Source: Rhodocollybia butyracea (taxonomy: Eukaryota; Basidiomycota; Agaricomycetes; Agaricales; Omphalotaceae). Taken from it: 64,000 nt of DNA. Under the pieces are notes generated by a model. It did not search any database, was not told the DNA's origin, and was given only the letters and a program-made list of their open reading frames with translations. Position numbers and translations under genes: made by a program. The DNA lies in contig JADNRY010000072.1 of assembly GCA_015501585.1 (NCBI GenBank), positions 1-64,000 on the forward strand, given 5' to 3'. Of the stretch, positions 44,668-55,895 are shown piece after piece (position 1 is the first letter of the stretch; every line of letters starts with the position of its first letter).

Positions 44668-47600
44668 TTAATATGCTCCATTCAACTTCGACTCCCCATA
44701 CGTCGATGATAGCCCAGTGCTCATAGGCGACCCATAACTCACACTCATACTAGCACTCGAATTTGAGTGGGTCCTTCCAAATGGTACGGCAGCATATTGC
44801 TGCTGCGCCTGATTCGAATATGGCTGACTCGCATAGGGGGGCTGAGTTGAGTACGGCTGATTTGAATAGTGCTGCTGCTCTTGCTTTTTCTCTTTGACTT
44901 CCCGGGCATGCGCAAGCCGAACGTACGCGTACCGCTGGAAGTGGTTGAGTGATTGGAGGAAAAGGACTCCGACCTAAGTTAAGACGATGCATTTGAGCCA
45001 AGACGAAAGTAAAAGAGGTAGTTTGCAAGCTTACAGGATATGCTCTCAGCTGGTCAAAAAGATCCACTGTTGCATCCCTAACGCTTTCCTTTTGGTGGAA
45101 TAGACCAAAGGCTAGCGGAAGGAGGCCACCTGAGTGCGGGAATAAGTAAGACAAGAGCTAGTGGGAAGGTCGATTGTGAGTCAGACGTCGAGAAACAGGA
45201 TTAACTATGGGCGGACCTCAACAACCTGGTCATACTCCTTCACGCTATCAGCCAAGCTCCTCATAATCGCATACGCTTCAGCATCGCTGATTTTCCGCAC
45301 CCCGCCTGCATGGCGTAACCGATAAATTTGATGCAAAACGTCAAATTTCCGGATGGGGGCTTGTGCAACGTGGATGGAAAAGTCCTGCATAGAGGGAAGG
45401 GATTTAGATAATCAGTAACTTGGGATAGGAAACAAAGTCGTTACCTCAGCATAATACCGATAGCTATTTGTTCCTCTCCATCCCTCAATCCGATGGGCAT
45501 TCGCAACCAACTCTCTTATACCCAGAGATTCGTCGGTGAATACTAGTCCACTTCCCAATTGTCCAAGGAGTCCTAATGCGCCGCCTCCGAATCCGTCTTT
45601 GAAAAGGGTTGTTGGATACCCGATTCTAGTCTTGGGTCCGTCTGTCTCGGATGTCGAGTTGAAGGAAGGCGTCTCCTCTTCATAACGCGAAGCAAGCCTG
45701 ACGAAACGCATAACGTATTCCATGAATCGAATTCGGACGAGGGATTCACCATAGTGAAATTCAATTGCGGTTTTGATCTGGTTGGCAGTGAGTAGACGAA
45801 ACCAGTGTAGTCATAGCACTCACGTCCTCAATAAATATGTTATCGGCGCTGTTAACTCCCGACAAGTCTGCGGCATACTTGGAATCACCTGTATCGTCAA
45901 TGTTATCAGTATCTTGCTACAAATATCACAGGCCTCTAATTTACCTTTTCCTTGCCCATCTTTAGATACATCGTCATTAATTGCCGCCTCCGCCTTGAGC
46001 GTACCCGTCCTTGTCAAGAGCGGTGCAATCAACCCTCCACCGCTTCCAGAACTACCGATACCCACGCCTGGCCCAACAGGCCACTTGAGCCAGATATCTT
46101 TCGATACCGTCACAGTACCGGTACTAATATCACAGAGGATATCCCAGGACCGGGAAGTTTCAAAGATGGGGTTTGTTACGCCGGCGATGTAGGCTGGTCT
46201 GTGGAATCAAGTCAGCGAGGTTATTAGGACGAGAAAATTTCTTACACTCCTTCCCACTCTTCCTTATTATTCAGGTTTGCATAAGGAAATGCTCTCTCGA
46301 CAAATCCTCGCAAGACTGCGCCACAGCCACTTCCCAGAGCGCACGCAGCGAGGACAAAGAGGGATACTTCGCCTGCGGGGCGTTTATGTCCAAGAAATAT
46401 GATGTTTTTTCCTAGCACAGTGTAAGGATGAATGCCTCTGTAATGGACATGTGGGAAACGCACCTGTAACAAGCGCGTTAAATAGCACGATGATAGGGTG
46501 TGTTGACGGGCCAGAGGTGTGTAGATGAGGATGAACGGGTGAGGAATGTGAGGACAAGGTTGAGGATGATGATGATGACGAAGAAGTCGGCTGGGAGAAC
46601 GTGCGGATGAGTGTTATGAGGGAATACTACGAGAGAGTCAGCATGTTCAAGGATGGGCCATATGACAAAACTTACATCCCCCACTTCTTCCCCGAATGTT
46701 GCTAAAGGCATTTTGATAGGCAGTTTGTGATCGTTATACTCAACCGTTGTGTTGAAAAAATGGGTGTCGTGAACAATACCAGTACCCATGTAAGATGATC
46801 CAACTTTTGTGCCGCTGTGATTTGACTCGTATGAGCCATACGAAGAACCGGTGCGCGCGATAGGTATTCGAGGCAAATGCAGATGTGATGAGGATGAATT
46901 GGAAGAAGCGTCTGTCGAGCTACGTTGTCGGTTTGAACCAATAACAGTTGAACCACCGTCCGTGGTGTCATCACCATCGGAGACAGATGATAAATCAAAA
47001 GCGCTTTCGTCCCCGACCCATACTGCACTTCCGAATGACACGTCTCCAGGAACGCTGGGGTTGGAATCTGGATCAGGATTGGAACGAGATGATGGTAACC
47101 GTTCTTGACTCGTATCCGAGTTGGTACTTTTGTGTAGGGTTTGAGTTGACATGTGAGGGAAAATATGTTTGTGTTTCTCCGCAAAGATGTCTTTCCTCTC
47201 ACTCATTCGCATGACGAGTTTCTCGTCTCTTGACAAGACCGGAGCAGCGCTAAAGTCTATGGCGTTTACGGCGTCAAAAAGTCGAGTGAGCACATCTTGT
47301 GAAGGATTTAAGAGGTAGTCATCGAGGGCTATCAGAAGAACAGGCTGCAAGTAAAATTGAATGAACCAACTCATCAGAAATCTCGAATTACGAACCTTAA
47401 ATATCTGTATGAACGGATGCCTCGTACATATCGCCAACGCTAATACTTTTGCCCCTCGATCTAGTGTCTTGTCGTGCTTCGTTCGAACTAAGTTCAACAC
47501 GCATAGCAAGTCTTTCTTCTTCTTTTTCTGTCCTTCGTACTCCTCCATATACGAATCCGAATCCGTTTCCAGGGCCAAAACAGGCTCAATAGTGTTGAAC

Positions 47601-47844
47601 GCCGTCTGATTGAGGAAAAATATCGTCCAATCGTCCAGTTGGGTCTCGGCTCCGTCGGGAAGCATAGACATTGCTAAGACGCTGTACGATGTAAATGAAG
47701 GGATTCCTCTGCAATAGTAGTCGCTTACGATTCATCCACGCCAAGCGGCTGGGGAAATTGATATTTTAGTTGTGCGCCCTCGATGATATCGAATTCGGCA
47801 AGAAGTACGAATGAGCAATGGTTCCCGTTCGCTGGGCTGGCCAT
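44668..47844 (-). CDS. Afi1/SPA-type Arf3-interacting polarity protein
   Basis: A multi-exon gene beginning at 47844. Exon 1 (47844-47729) and exon 2 encode the Afi1 docking region: LLAEFDIIEGAQLKYQFPQP, VLAMSMLPDGAETQLDDWTI. A Ser/Asp-rich linker follows. The conserved SPA/DENN-like part includes GKNIIFLGHKRPAGEVS, LVLAACALGSG-type text (FVLAACALGSGCGAVLRGF), AYIAGVTNPIFE and SWDILCDISTG. The tail is Tyr/Gln/Ser-rich (QPYSTQPPYASQPYSNQ) and ends KLNGAY. In yeast Afi1 links Arf3 to vesicle traffic and cell-polarity maintenance. Introns noted: 47682-47728, 47345-47395 (51 nt, in frame) and several others toward the 3' end. Not every boundary was computed, but all examined joins keep frame. Confidence 0.85.
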
Positions 47845-48654
47845 CTTCACAGAGTTCCCAGATCGCCTCAGAAAGCTCGTTTTCGTGAAACCACAGTGAT
47901 ATTTATCCGATGAATATAAAAGAAGCTTCTTTTAGTAGATGGGTTATAGAATGAAGCAGAGTTTCGCCGGAAGTTAGAGAATGAAGGAATTTGAAGGAAG
48001 TTACGTTGGGCGCTCGTTTCAGGCGCCCACTATGTATGCGCTTGAATTCTCAAATTGGTTTACTACTTAGTAAATATGTCCGCAATTCGATACTTTACCC
48101 GAGCTTTGTGTCCAACCAAAAGCGTGTTATCTGAGTCAATAGAAGCTCCTGCAAATTTGCCCAATGTCTGGATACAATTGAACTCAAGAACCAGTCAAGA
48201 AACGAACCTTCAAGCCAACCTCAGGCACAAGTTCTGTCTGAGATACTTAATGGGCATAAGGATATGAGGCTCGGGAGTCGGATGTCCTCAAGTGTCCTCA
48301 TTCACGCAACACAAACAAAAGGACCCAAACTTCGGGAGATTCTCGATCGTGATATTCCTACGCTTATCTCCAGAACTTATTATACTTAGACAGACTGGAG
48401 ACAGACTCAATAATTTTGTGTCGTGTAAATCAACATACTAATATTCTGAATGCGACTACATATACATAGCGAAAAAGTTCGTTCCTGACGTGTTTCATAG
48501 ATTATTAGCTGGTAGTAGTACTAGGAGGCAGCGGCGATGTATGTAATCTTATCTTATCACTGATCAGCAGACTCGATTACGCAAGACAATTTTGTCACGA
48601 AGAATACTTCAAGTTCGTGTATTTTCGCGTTATCAAGCTGCAGAATACTCTTTG
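47845..48654. other. Intergenic, no gene seen
   Basis: It contains a 70-codon plus-strand frame at 48055-48267 without recognisable features. It probably includes the Afi1 promoter. Confidence 0.4.
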
Positions 48655-49800
48655 AATTTCCGCTTATGTCGAAACACCCACCGGAGAGCTAGAAAAGCTT
48701 AACGAATCAGGTATGCGAGACATTGCGTGCTCTTTTCCTCAGTTGACCACCTTTTGTTTATTAGCGAACGCTTTTTCTTCGCTAACTACAAGATGGCTAG
48801 CCAGGCTATACCTTTTGTAGGGCACTCAGGGTTGCATGGTTGATCCTGGGAATCGCCCTTTCTCGATGAACAGCAACTCCTTTCATTACATACTTTACCT
48901 TGGGCAACCGCTCGTAGATCAATCTGAAGTTCAATGCTATCAATAGGCCACCGTTTTAAATCATTACCCCTCTCACGACCATATTCGTCCTCAGTTTGCC
49001 TCACTACGCCGCACACGATCCCCTTCAATTTGTGCCAGGGTTAGTGATGGTACGGACTAGAGAATACATCCCGTTTTCCTGTCTTTTCGAAACCGAAGAG
49101 TCATCTAATATGTCGGGGTTGGTTTGACAGTATACGACTAATAAGTAGCGTCGATTACCATCGCCTCGGACTACTTATGCCTCGGAGAGATACGCGGATA
49201 TCTGTGGACAAGTCTCTTTTGACCCAGACACCAATAGGATCATAGAGTTACTCAACTTCATCTGGCGATGAACTACGGATCGAATGGCACTCTCATGGCT
49301 TGTCCAGTTTGCTATCGTGCATCCATTCCTGACGAAGACCAGGTTCACCAACCAACTTTTCAGAGTCCCTCGAAATGACATTCCCCTTCTCGAGTCTTTT
49401 CTCATGAATATCAGGGAGCCCGATTTATTTGAACATATACTCTAGGCTTTTGACTAATCATCCCCAAGGTGTCAGATAACCTTCAGTCACCTTGACTTGA
49501 GCAGGTATATCCTCGCAGAACCCATGCTTCAAGATTTTGGTGCTGAAACTGCTATGAGCACGCATAGCGGGCCTTTATCCGTGAAATGGCTTCCCTCGAG
49601 GCTGTTTTCACCCAAAGAACAGGGTTGGGTCTGGATGGTGTGTCGAAGGGTGGATCAATGCCATGGGCTCCGCAACTTTGACACTGCTAACGAGACGAAA
49701 AACTTCACTTCATACCTTCACCACATCAGCTATCTCCCGTTCCGGATTTTCGTCGTTTTGTGCTACCTTTCAATAAGATTGAATCCAGTTGTTATGCTGT
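48655..49800 (+). pseudogene. F-box-like/LRR family relic (copy 5)
   Basis: Plus-strand remnants in family order: YVETPTGELEKL (about 48660, matching FEIHTGELEWL in copy 4), an exon-2 start after TTTTGTAG at about 48820 with GGGCACTCAGGGTTG, INLKFNAI with TPLTTIFV (48910-49000), then DIPLLESFLMNIRE (about 49370-49420, matching NVPFLESFLVNIQE) and a C-terminal stretch DLRNFDT-like near 49670. Stops and frameshifts interrupt throughout. It is clearly closest to array copy 4 and retains the exon-2 acceptor AG that copy 4 has lost. Confidence 0.75.
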
Positions 49801-49858
49801 TATGCTTTATTGAAGAACCATATTGGCTCACCAGTATCTAGCAACTATACGCTCCACG

Positions 49859-50880
49859 ATGATCCTTCCTGAAGAAATTTTGCTATGATTATCTGTTTTT
49901 TGCGCACTTTCCTGTGCTTCGCTGGAACTATCCATTCGCCCACCTTATTCCCTTCAGTCTTCAATTGCGCCGAACGCGTTTGGACACAGAGGGTGTAACT
50001 AGACTCCAAGGTGGTCAGTCTATTGTTAATCAATGTTTTTTTCTGGCCCCAAGGTATGTCGCGCTTGGTTCACCAATAGTTTTGAGTTTTGGTTAACAAA
50101 TTTGTGTAGGGTGCTCAGTATCCAACAGTCCCAAGATATCCTAGATTAGCCTCATGCAAGATTGGCCTAGAGATTTTCGATTAAACAGCCTGTTGCAGCT
50201 TGATCTGAAACGAAATTCCGTCGATAAGTTGTTTCTCGCGACGATAATTGACCGCTAATTGACCACTCTCATGGCACCGTACTAGTGGTTCGCCTCGCAT
50301 GGTTTATGCTCGCCTTCACAAGGGCTTGCCAACTTGTTGATATTTTGCCTTAAAGGCACAGTGCAAGCACCTTGATGGGTACCTCGTCCGCGGCATGCGG
50401 GTGACACGAATAGCTATAAGCGGAGACAAGGTATTGGCGTTTGGGTTCAACCATCTCCCTGCTAGAGAAAATCACTTTCAATTTTAGTTAGTATTCCCTA
50501 CGTCCAGTCTTTCGCGAGAGCATCAGATCATCTCCTCGTCAGAGTGACAGGGGTTTGCTTTGACTCGAGCCAATCAGTTGGTTGCAGCCGCCCAGGCATC
50601 TTGCACTGACTTACGGGTTATCACTGCCCCGGGGCTGTATATGGACTGTCCTCGATTTTGTTCAATGCCGCTATGCGTCTCAGTTTACCCGCTCTCAGCC
50701 ACACACCGATTGAGCTCACCCAACAACCAAGGCAATCCCGCAATGTTCCCCTAATCATAAGTCGCTACTACCGTTTATTCGGTATTCATATTTTCCAGAA
50801 CGACCTTTTTACCTCACTCCCATCCTTTCGTATCTTCTGGCTATTAGTGTGTTCACATATTTGGGCACCTGAATCTTGAA
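49859..50880 (+). pseudogene. F-box-like/LRR family relic (copy 6)
   Basis: It begins ATG-ATC-CTT-CCT (MILPEEILL) at 49859 and stops after nine codons. Further pieces follow: LRWNYPFAHLIPFSLQLRR (about 49915), VLSIQQSQDI (about 50110), and LTRANQLVAAAQASC (about 50560), matching ALTRANKLVTAAAPS of copy 1. It is heavily broken. It directly follows copy 5 in the same orientation, so the plus-strand group was once a tandem pair. Confidence 0.75.
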
Positions 50881-51214
50881 GCAGGAATAATACAGTAGCT
50901 CCAGTAGAAGGATTTTGACTAGAGATGTTATCATCCAGTTGATGCGTCTTGCTTGTACGTAAGATGCCTCCAAGGCGGAGTGCAAACTTAGGCAATGCCG
51001 ATGAATTTGCCTAGCTCGAGATCTGGATACATCATTATAGGTTCTGTATTACATACAATAACACCCCGAGAGTTGCGTTCAGATAAGTACAGCTTTGGCT
51101 TTTCCTGCTCAATCAAAAAAGAAAATGTACTAGTAATAAATCTGTTCGTATATACGCATATAGATAGTCTTTCTGCTCTTGAGCATGCTTACCATTAATC
51201 TCTACTGTTACCGT
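50881..51214. other. Intergenic, no gene seen
   Basis: AT-rich sequence between the relic and the 3' end of the aspartic protease gene, which is on the other strand. Confidence 0.4.
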
Positions 51215-53548
51215 TTAACATAAGGCCATAGCAGCAATAACAGTAACTATCAACCCTGATAGCAACCCCGACTTTCCACTCTTCCTGGGGCTTCCATTTG
51301 CATTACCTGCTAGTGGCGTATTCAGATCAGATCAGACGGGAAAAGTATGTACTTACCTGAACTTGGTGAGTTGGAGTTCGTGCCCGAGCTTGAGCTCGAA
51401 CCCGCGTTTCCAGGTGTCGTTCCTGTGACGACCGAGGAAGTAGTCATCAGTGTCACGGGCAACGAAGGGGGGAGGACGACAGAGGAGAAGTCGCACCAGA
51501 AGATGAAGGGGTAGAAGTAGCCGCAGAAGTGGTGGTGAGCGCAGAACTTGATCCAGAAGAGGAGACTGTACCTGATCCCCCTGCCGCACTGGATAATTGC
51601 GCAAAACCAATCGCGGGGGTGCCATTGCTTGTTCCACTGCTCGATGGGGTCCCGCGAAAGACAGTGTAGACATTTTTCTTGGTAAAGATTAACGATTATA
51701 TTGCCTACTCATTGTGTCGGATACTTACTAAGAACACGTCACCAACAACCCAGCTTGGGTTCCCTGTGCCTACAGGGATGTCACTTCCCAAAGTCAAGTC
51801 AAAGATTCCGCCTAGGCAGCTCGTGGAGCCGGTTTGTACCGGGCCAACGTTCATGTCGGTAGGGTCTATGGGCCATGTTGTGCCATTGAAAGTCAACGTG
51901 GCATTTATGGTCGTAGAACATGCTGCATAGGAAGAGAAAAGATTTAACCACAATAAGCCTTGAGATAAAGGACACCCACGGAAACTGAAGAAGCCTTCTT
52001 GTCCTAGAACAGGTCCTGAGCCTGGAATATTTGCGTAGAATTCCTGCACAGCATCACTGGGGCCACCGATTAGGGTTGTTCCTGTGTCTATAGCAGCTAG
52101 CTGATTGGAGGCGTTGAGTGTGATTGTTTGTGACTGAGCGGTCAGTGCTAAAGGAAAAATAACGTAAGAACAAGCAGAGGGTTACAGAGGATACCCTTAC
52201 AATCCAGATTTAATAACCAGAAACTCGGTGTTCCTGCCGTATTTGTGAACTTGATATCTCCAGAAAACAAAGTTGTATTCACTCCGCCGAGGGTGAAAAT
52301 TCCGCCTGGCACATCTGCGTTACTGTTTACCTGAGCTGTGACCACGATTCGTAACCATTGTTGGCACAAATGAAAGATAAAAAAGACTCACTTGAGCTCT
52401 GGTTACCGGCCCTCGCCAGCCAGACCCCCATCTCCGGCGTACTCAGACTTTGTGCATTCACTAATGCTTGCCAGAAAGGTGTGCTCTCGGTGCTTGCAAT
52501 AGATTGAAAGGCGAGACCCATGATCCCAGATACAGGATTCTGTACAAGCCCGGTGGATGTTGAGGTTGCGAGAACTAGGTAGACAAAGCAAAAAATCAGA
52601 ATATCAAGGATGTGCGATTGAGGAAGGACGGATACACACGAAAAGTCTGGCTTGTTACTGAGAAACTCCCCATATGGACTGTATCCTGAGCAATTGTCCC
52701 AGCCACTGTGCCCGACCCATACTGGATAGTGGTTCCACCGTTCCGACCTGTACCAAGGGATTAAATATGAGGGGAAATTAGATGTTTTGTTTACCTGCTG
52801 CTGAGGAGGTCGAGGTTTGGAATGTAGATGAGGACGCTGAGTTAAACGTGGGGACCCTTCCACAGGCCCTAGTACAAGTAGAACTGACTACCCATAGATC
52901 GGAGGAACCAGTATCGAGGATGACATTCATAGGTTGGGGTCTGCAGAAGGTTAATAAAAGAGTTCACGTAATAGGGGCTACGGAAGAAAGCAAGCAACCG
53001 GCGGTACTTATAGAACGGTGATCGTTGATCACCAGCTGGTCACCAAAAGCTCTTCGCAGATGGATAACAGTGGGAAAACTTTTGGAGCTTGAGACTGTGA
53101 GACATCTCAAGCTGCTGCGGAAGTGTCACATCGGACTCACAGCGAGCGAGCAGCGAGCAGAACGAAAGAGAGAAGATAAATGGTCCAAAATTGAGAGGTA
53201 CTCACGGAGTTCCGATCATGATCGTTCCAAAGTAACTGGCATCGTCACCCTGAATAAAAAATTGAACGCTAGATTTCGCTATGCGCCTGCAAGGCTCACC
53301 TGGTTCGTTATGTTGAAGTCCGCTGAGCTTGCACGTTTGTCGAACTTTGCACTTCCCCTCTTCCTAGTGCTGCTGACTGGAAATCCAAACTTTGCCCTCG
53401 TCCGATCCGCAGCTGCAGCATAGTAGTGGATATCCCGTGGCGTAGAGTTTTCCCTGCGAGTAACAGGTAGATGAAGTGGTTCTGCAGATATACCAGCAGA
53501 GATTATGGAGAGTATAATAAGAAGGGAGAGCCTCGAAATCGGTGTCAT
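51215..53548 (-). CDS. Secreted pepsin-type aspartic protease, probable GPI anchor
   Basis: A many-exon gene starting MTPISRLSLLIILSIISAG (signal peptide), with exon 1 at 53548-53300 followed by a propeptide and then the A1 fold: DASYFGTIMIGTP, first catalytic motif VILDTGSSDLWV, GIMGLAFQSIA, second catalytic motif AAIDTGTTLIGG, and a late disulphide pair region (CSTTINATL...TSCLGGIFD). It acts outside the cell on proteins at acidic pH. The C-terminal tail is Ser/Thr/Gly-rich and ends in a hydrophobic segment (LLSGLIVTVIAAMALC), as in yapsin-like GPI-anchored enzymes. Near 51440-51515 the frame is kept only by removing a 74-nt intron with a GTGCGA donor; without it translation would stop after SSSPLRCP, giving a secreted, unanchored form. 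Confidence 0.88.
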
Positions 53549-54304
53549 TGTGTGTCGTGGAAGAGCAAAGGAAACGTGCAGACTGCAACCTTGCGGATTT
53601 GCTAATTTAAAGCATGCATTCTCACAGGAACCAGCAAAAGATGATGTCAGTGATGCATAGCGAAGTCTATGAGTAATATGTCGCCCGTCCAACTCAGGCT
53701 CTGCTCATCTCCTTCTGATACTTTCTTCGGGTCAAGCTAGTATCAGTGACCAGTAACCGAGATGTTCCACCCTTATCTAAACTCAAGCCTAACTCCCTTG
53801 GGGGGCTCACTTGGACGTCACAGTGCTACTACGCCGATAACACCTGATCGTGCATTCAGTACTTGCACTGAAATAGATGGCCAAATAGCATCAGAGCATC
53901 AGAAAATTATAAATAGACTGGGAGGGGGAGGGGGCTAGAAGGCTGGAAGGCTGGACATACAGTGCTGCGCTGCTGGCATACTTGAATGCCGAAAAGCGGC
54001 TCAGTCCACCATGATAACGATCAGATTGTCGGCCTTGATATTGATATTTCGCTGGATCATTCGGCAACCGCGTCTAGGATACAAGTCTATCAGTTACAGT
54101 ATCAGTTACAGTTACGATGAACTATAGTTATTTGCTTGGCCAGGGCTCTTGTCATCGGCATAAATTTGAAATCATTGAGGCATCAAATTTTCAGTGAGTC
54201 CTTCAAGAATATATACAATATGTCTCTCCAATGAATACATTACACTCTAGTCACTGTATGTATGTACAAACCTCAGGTTCCAAAGAACTACTAAATCAAT
54301 ACCA
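53549..54304. other. Intergenic, no gene seen
   Basis: Contains a GGGAGGGGGAGGGGG run near 53920 and short AAGGCTGG repeats. Presumably the aspartic protease promoter and the 3' flank of the oxidase gene. Confidence 0.4.
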
Positions 54305-55895
54305 TTAATGACATACAGCGTTATTTAGTTCCATCTTTCCAGGGGGCTTTCCCTCTTCAATTTCGCGAACCAAGGATAAGACCTAAATCGACGTGATGAT
54401 AGTTAATACTGTAAGAGCACTATGGGGTAGAAAGAGGTACCGTTTTAGCGCATCCGAAAGACAATGAAAAACCTGAACCTCCTTGTCCGTAAGTATGAAC
54501 AATGCGACTCTCAGATCCGTCCTTCTTGATCCTGGTTTCACGTTCCACGCGGACGTTAGAGCCACGGAAAGGACGCAAACCTTGGAGAAGGGCGGTCTCA
54601 TCGTCGTACTCTGCATACTCAAGCCCGGAGACAAAAGCATTGCATCTCTCGCGCATACGCTTAATAACTGGTGTGTCAACGGTCAAATCAAGTTTCCACT
54701 CGTGTGGTTCGGCAATTCCTATAGCACCTCAGTCAAGGCATAAACAAGGGCTTAAAGTACTTACCGCCCAAAATTAAGATGTTGTCGTTTCGCGGCACAA
54801 TGAATACCATGTCTTCATCAGTTGCGTATGTCTCGTCATGTGTTACGGCAAGAGCTTCGGTGAGCTTCGGAAATTTCGTTCCATCATTTTTGACTCGAAT
54901 AATAGCTCCTCGAAGAGGATAAACAGTCTCGTCACCAGCTAGTTCCAAGGCAGAGAGACCCGTGGCATTGATTATTGCATAGGCATTGAATCTGGAGAGA
55001 AGACTGTCCTCCTGAGTGAGCAAATCGCCATTGATACGTTCGGTAACAAAAGTGGCGCCCTTGCAGCTATTAACAAAGTGCAGCCACATCATGTAAACAT
55101 CAGTATCTATTGCCGGAGACAGCACCTGGTAGGCATCTTTCATCCCGGCCTTCTTGTCGACGGAATGGTGGTTGATGAGATCGGCGTCGCGTTTAAGTCC
55201 TTTAATCTACAAAATGGACATCAAAATCCTGTTAGCGCTTGAGGTGGATCAACACACGGTATGAGACAAGCTGCAGATTTCTTCCCATTTTTCGAGCTGA
55301 TCTGGCCGGGCTTCGAGGGGAGTGTCAAAGAAGAAATTGGCTACTCTCATTCGTACTCCATGGTCGATCCCCTCGGTTTCTAATTTTGTTATGATTTCTT
55401 CGAAGACCTTGTAAGATGTCATGGCCCATCCTTTAGAGTGGCGTAACGATATCGCCTGAACGACAGGTCAGTAAATATAGGAGCTAGTGCGAAAAATCGA
55501 CTTACATCTGTGTGCTTGCCACAAACTGCGGGAGGGTATTCCCATCTGAGGATTTAACAGTTGTGGGACGAGGCTCAGTCAACATACGAAAGAAAACTGA
55601 CAAAGCACCAGCAATTTGGGACGTGATACGGTTCTTGCGGTCTGCCCAACGTTCAGATACGATTGTCACGTCGTAACCTTGATCCAGTAAAGCCCAAGCG
55701 GACTAAATATAAAGTCAACGGGATGATAATCTGGGCGTATTTGCCCAACGCCCACCGTCATGCCGCTAACACCACCTCCAATAATGAGGATGCGTTTGTT
55801 TTTTTGGGAGCAGGGCTGGGGGTGCCAACGTTAAGGCGAAGTTCATTATCTGCGAGGCCCAAATAGAAGTTGGGGGTGAAAGCTTTGGTGAACAT
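54305..55895 (-). CDS. D-amino-acid oxidase (FAD), one apparent frameshift near the N-terminus
   Basis: The gene starts MFTKAFTPNFYLGLADNELR at 55895. The FAD-binding dinucleotide motif ILIIGGGVSGMT follows, then AWALLDQGYDVTIVSERWA, the PLRGAIIRV region, and the family signature HTYGQGGSGFSLSFGCA near the C-terminus. Such enzymes oxidatively deaminate D-amino acids to keto acids, ammonia and hydrogen peroxide, usually in peroxisomes; the C-terminus (NNAVCH) is not a classical SKL signal. Between APKK and NKRILIIGGG the frame breaks: the T-run at 55799-55805 (seven) would need eight, and exon 1 (55895-55756, 140 nt) would then be in phase with the next exon at 55702. At least four introns, including 55703-55755. 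Confidence 0.82.
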
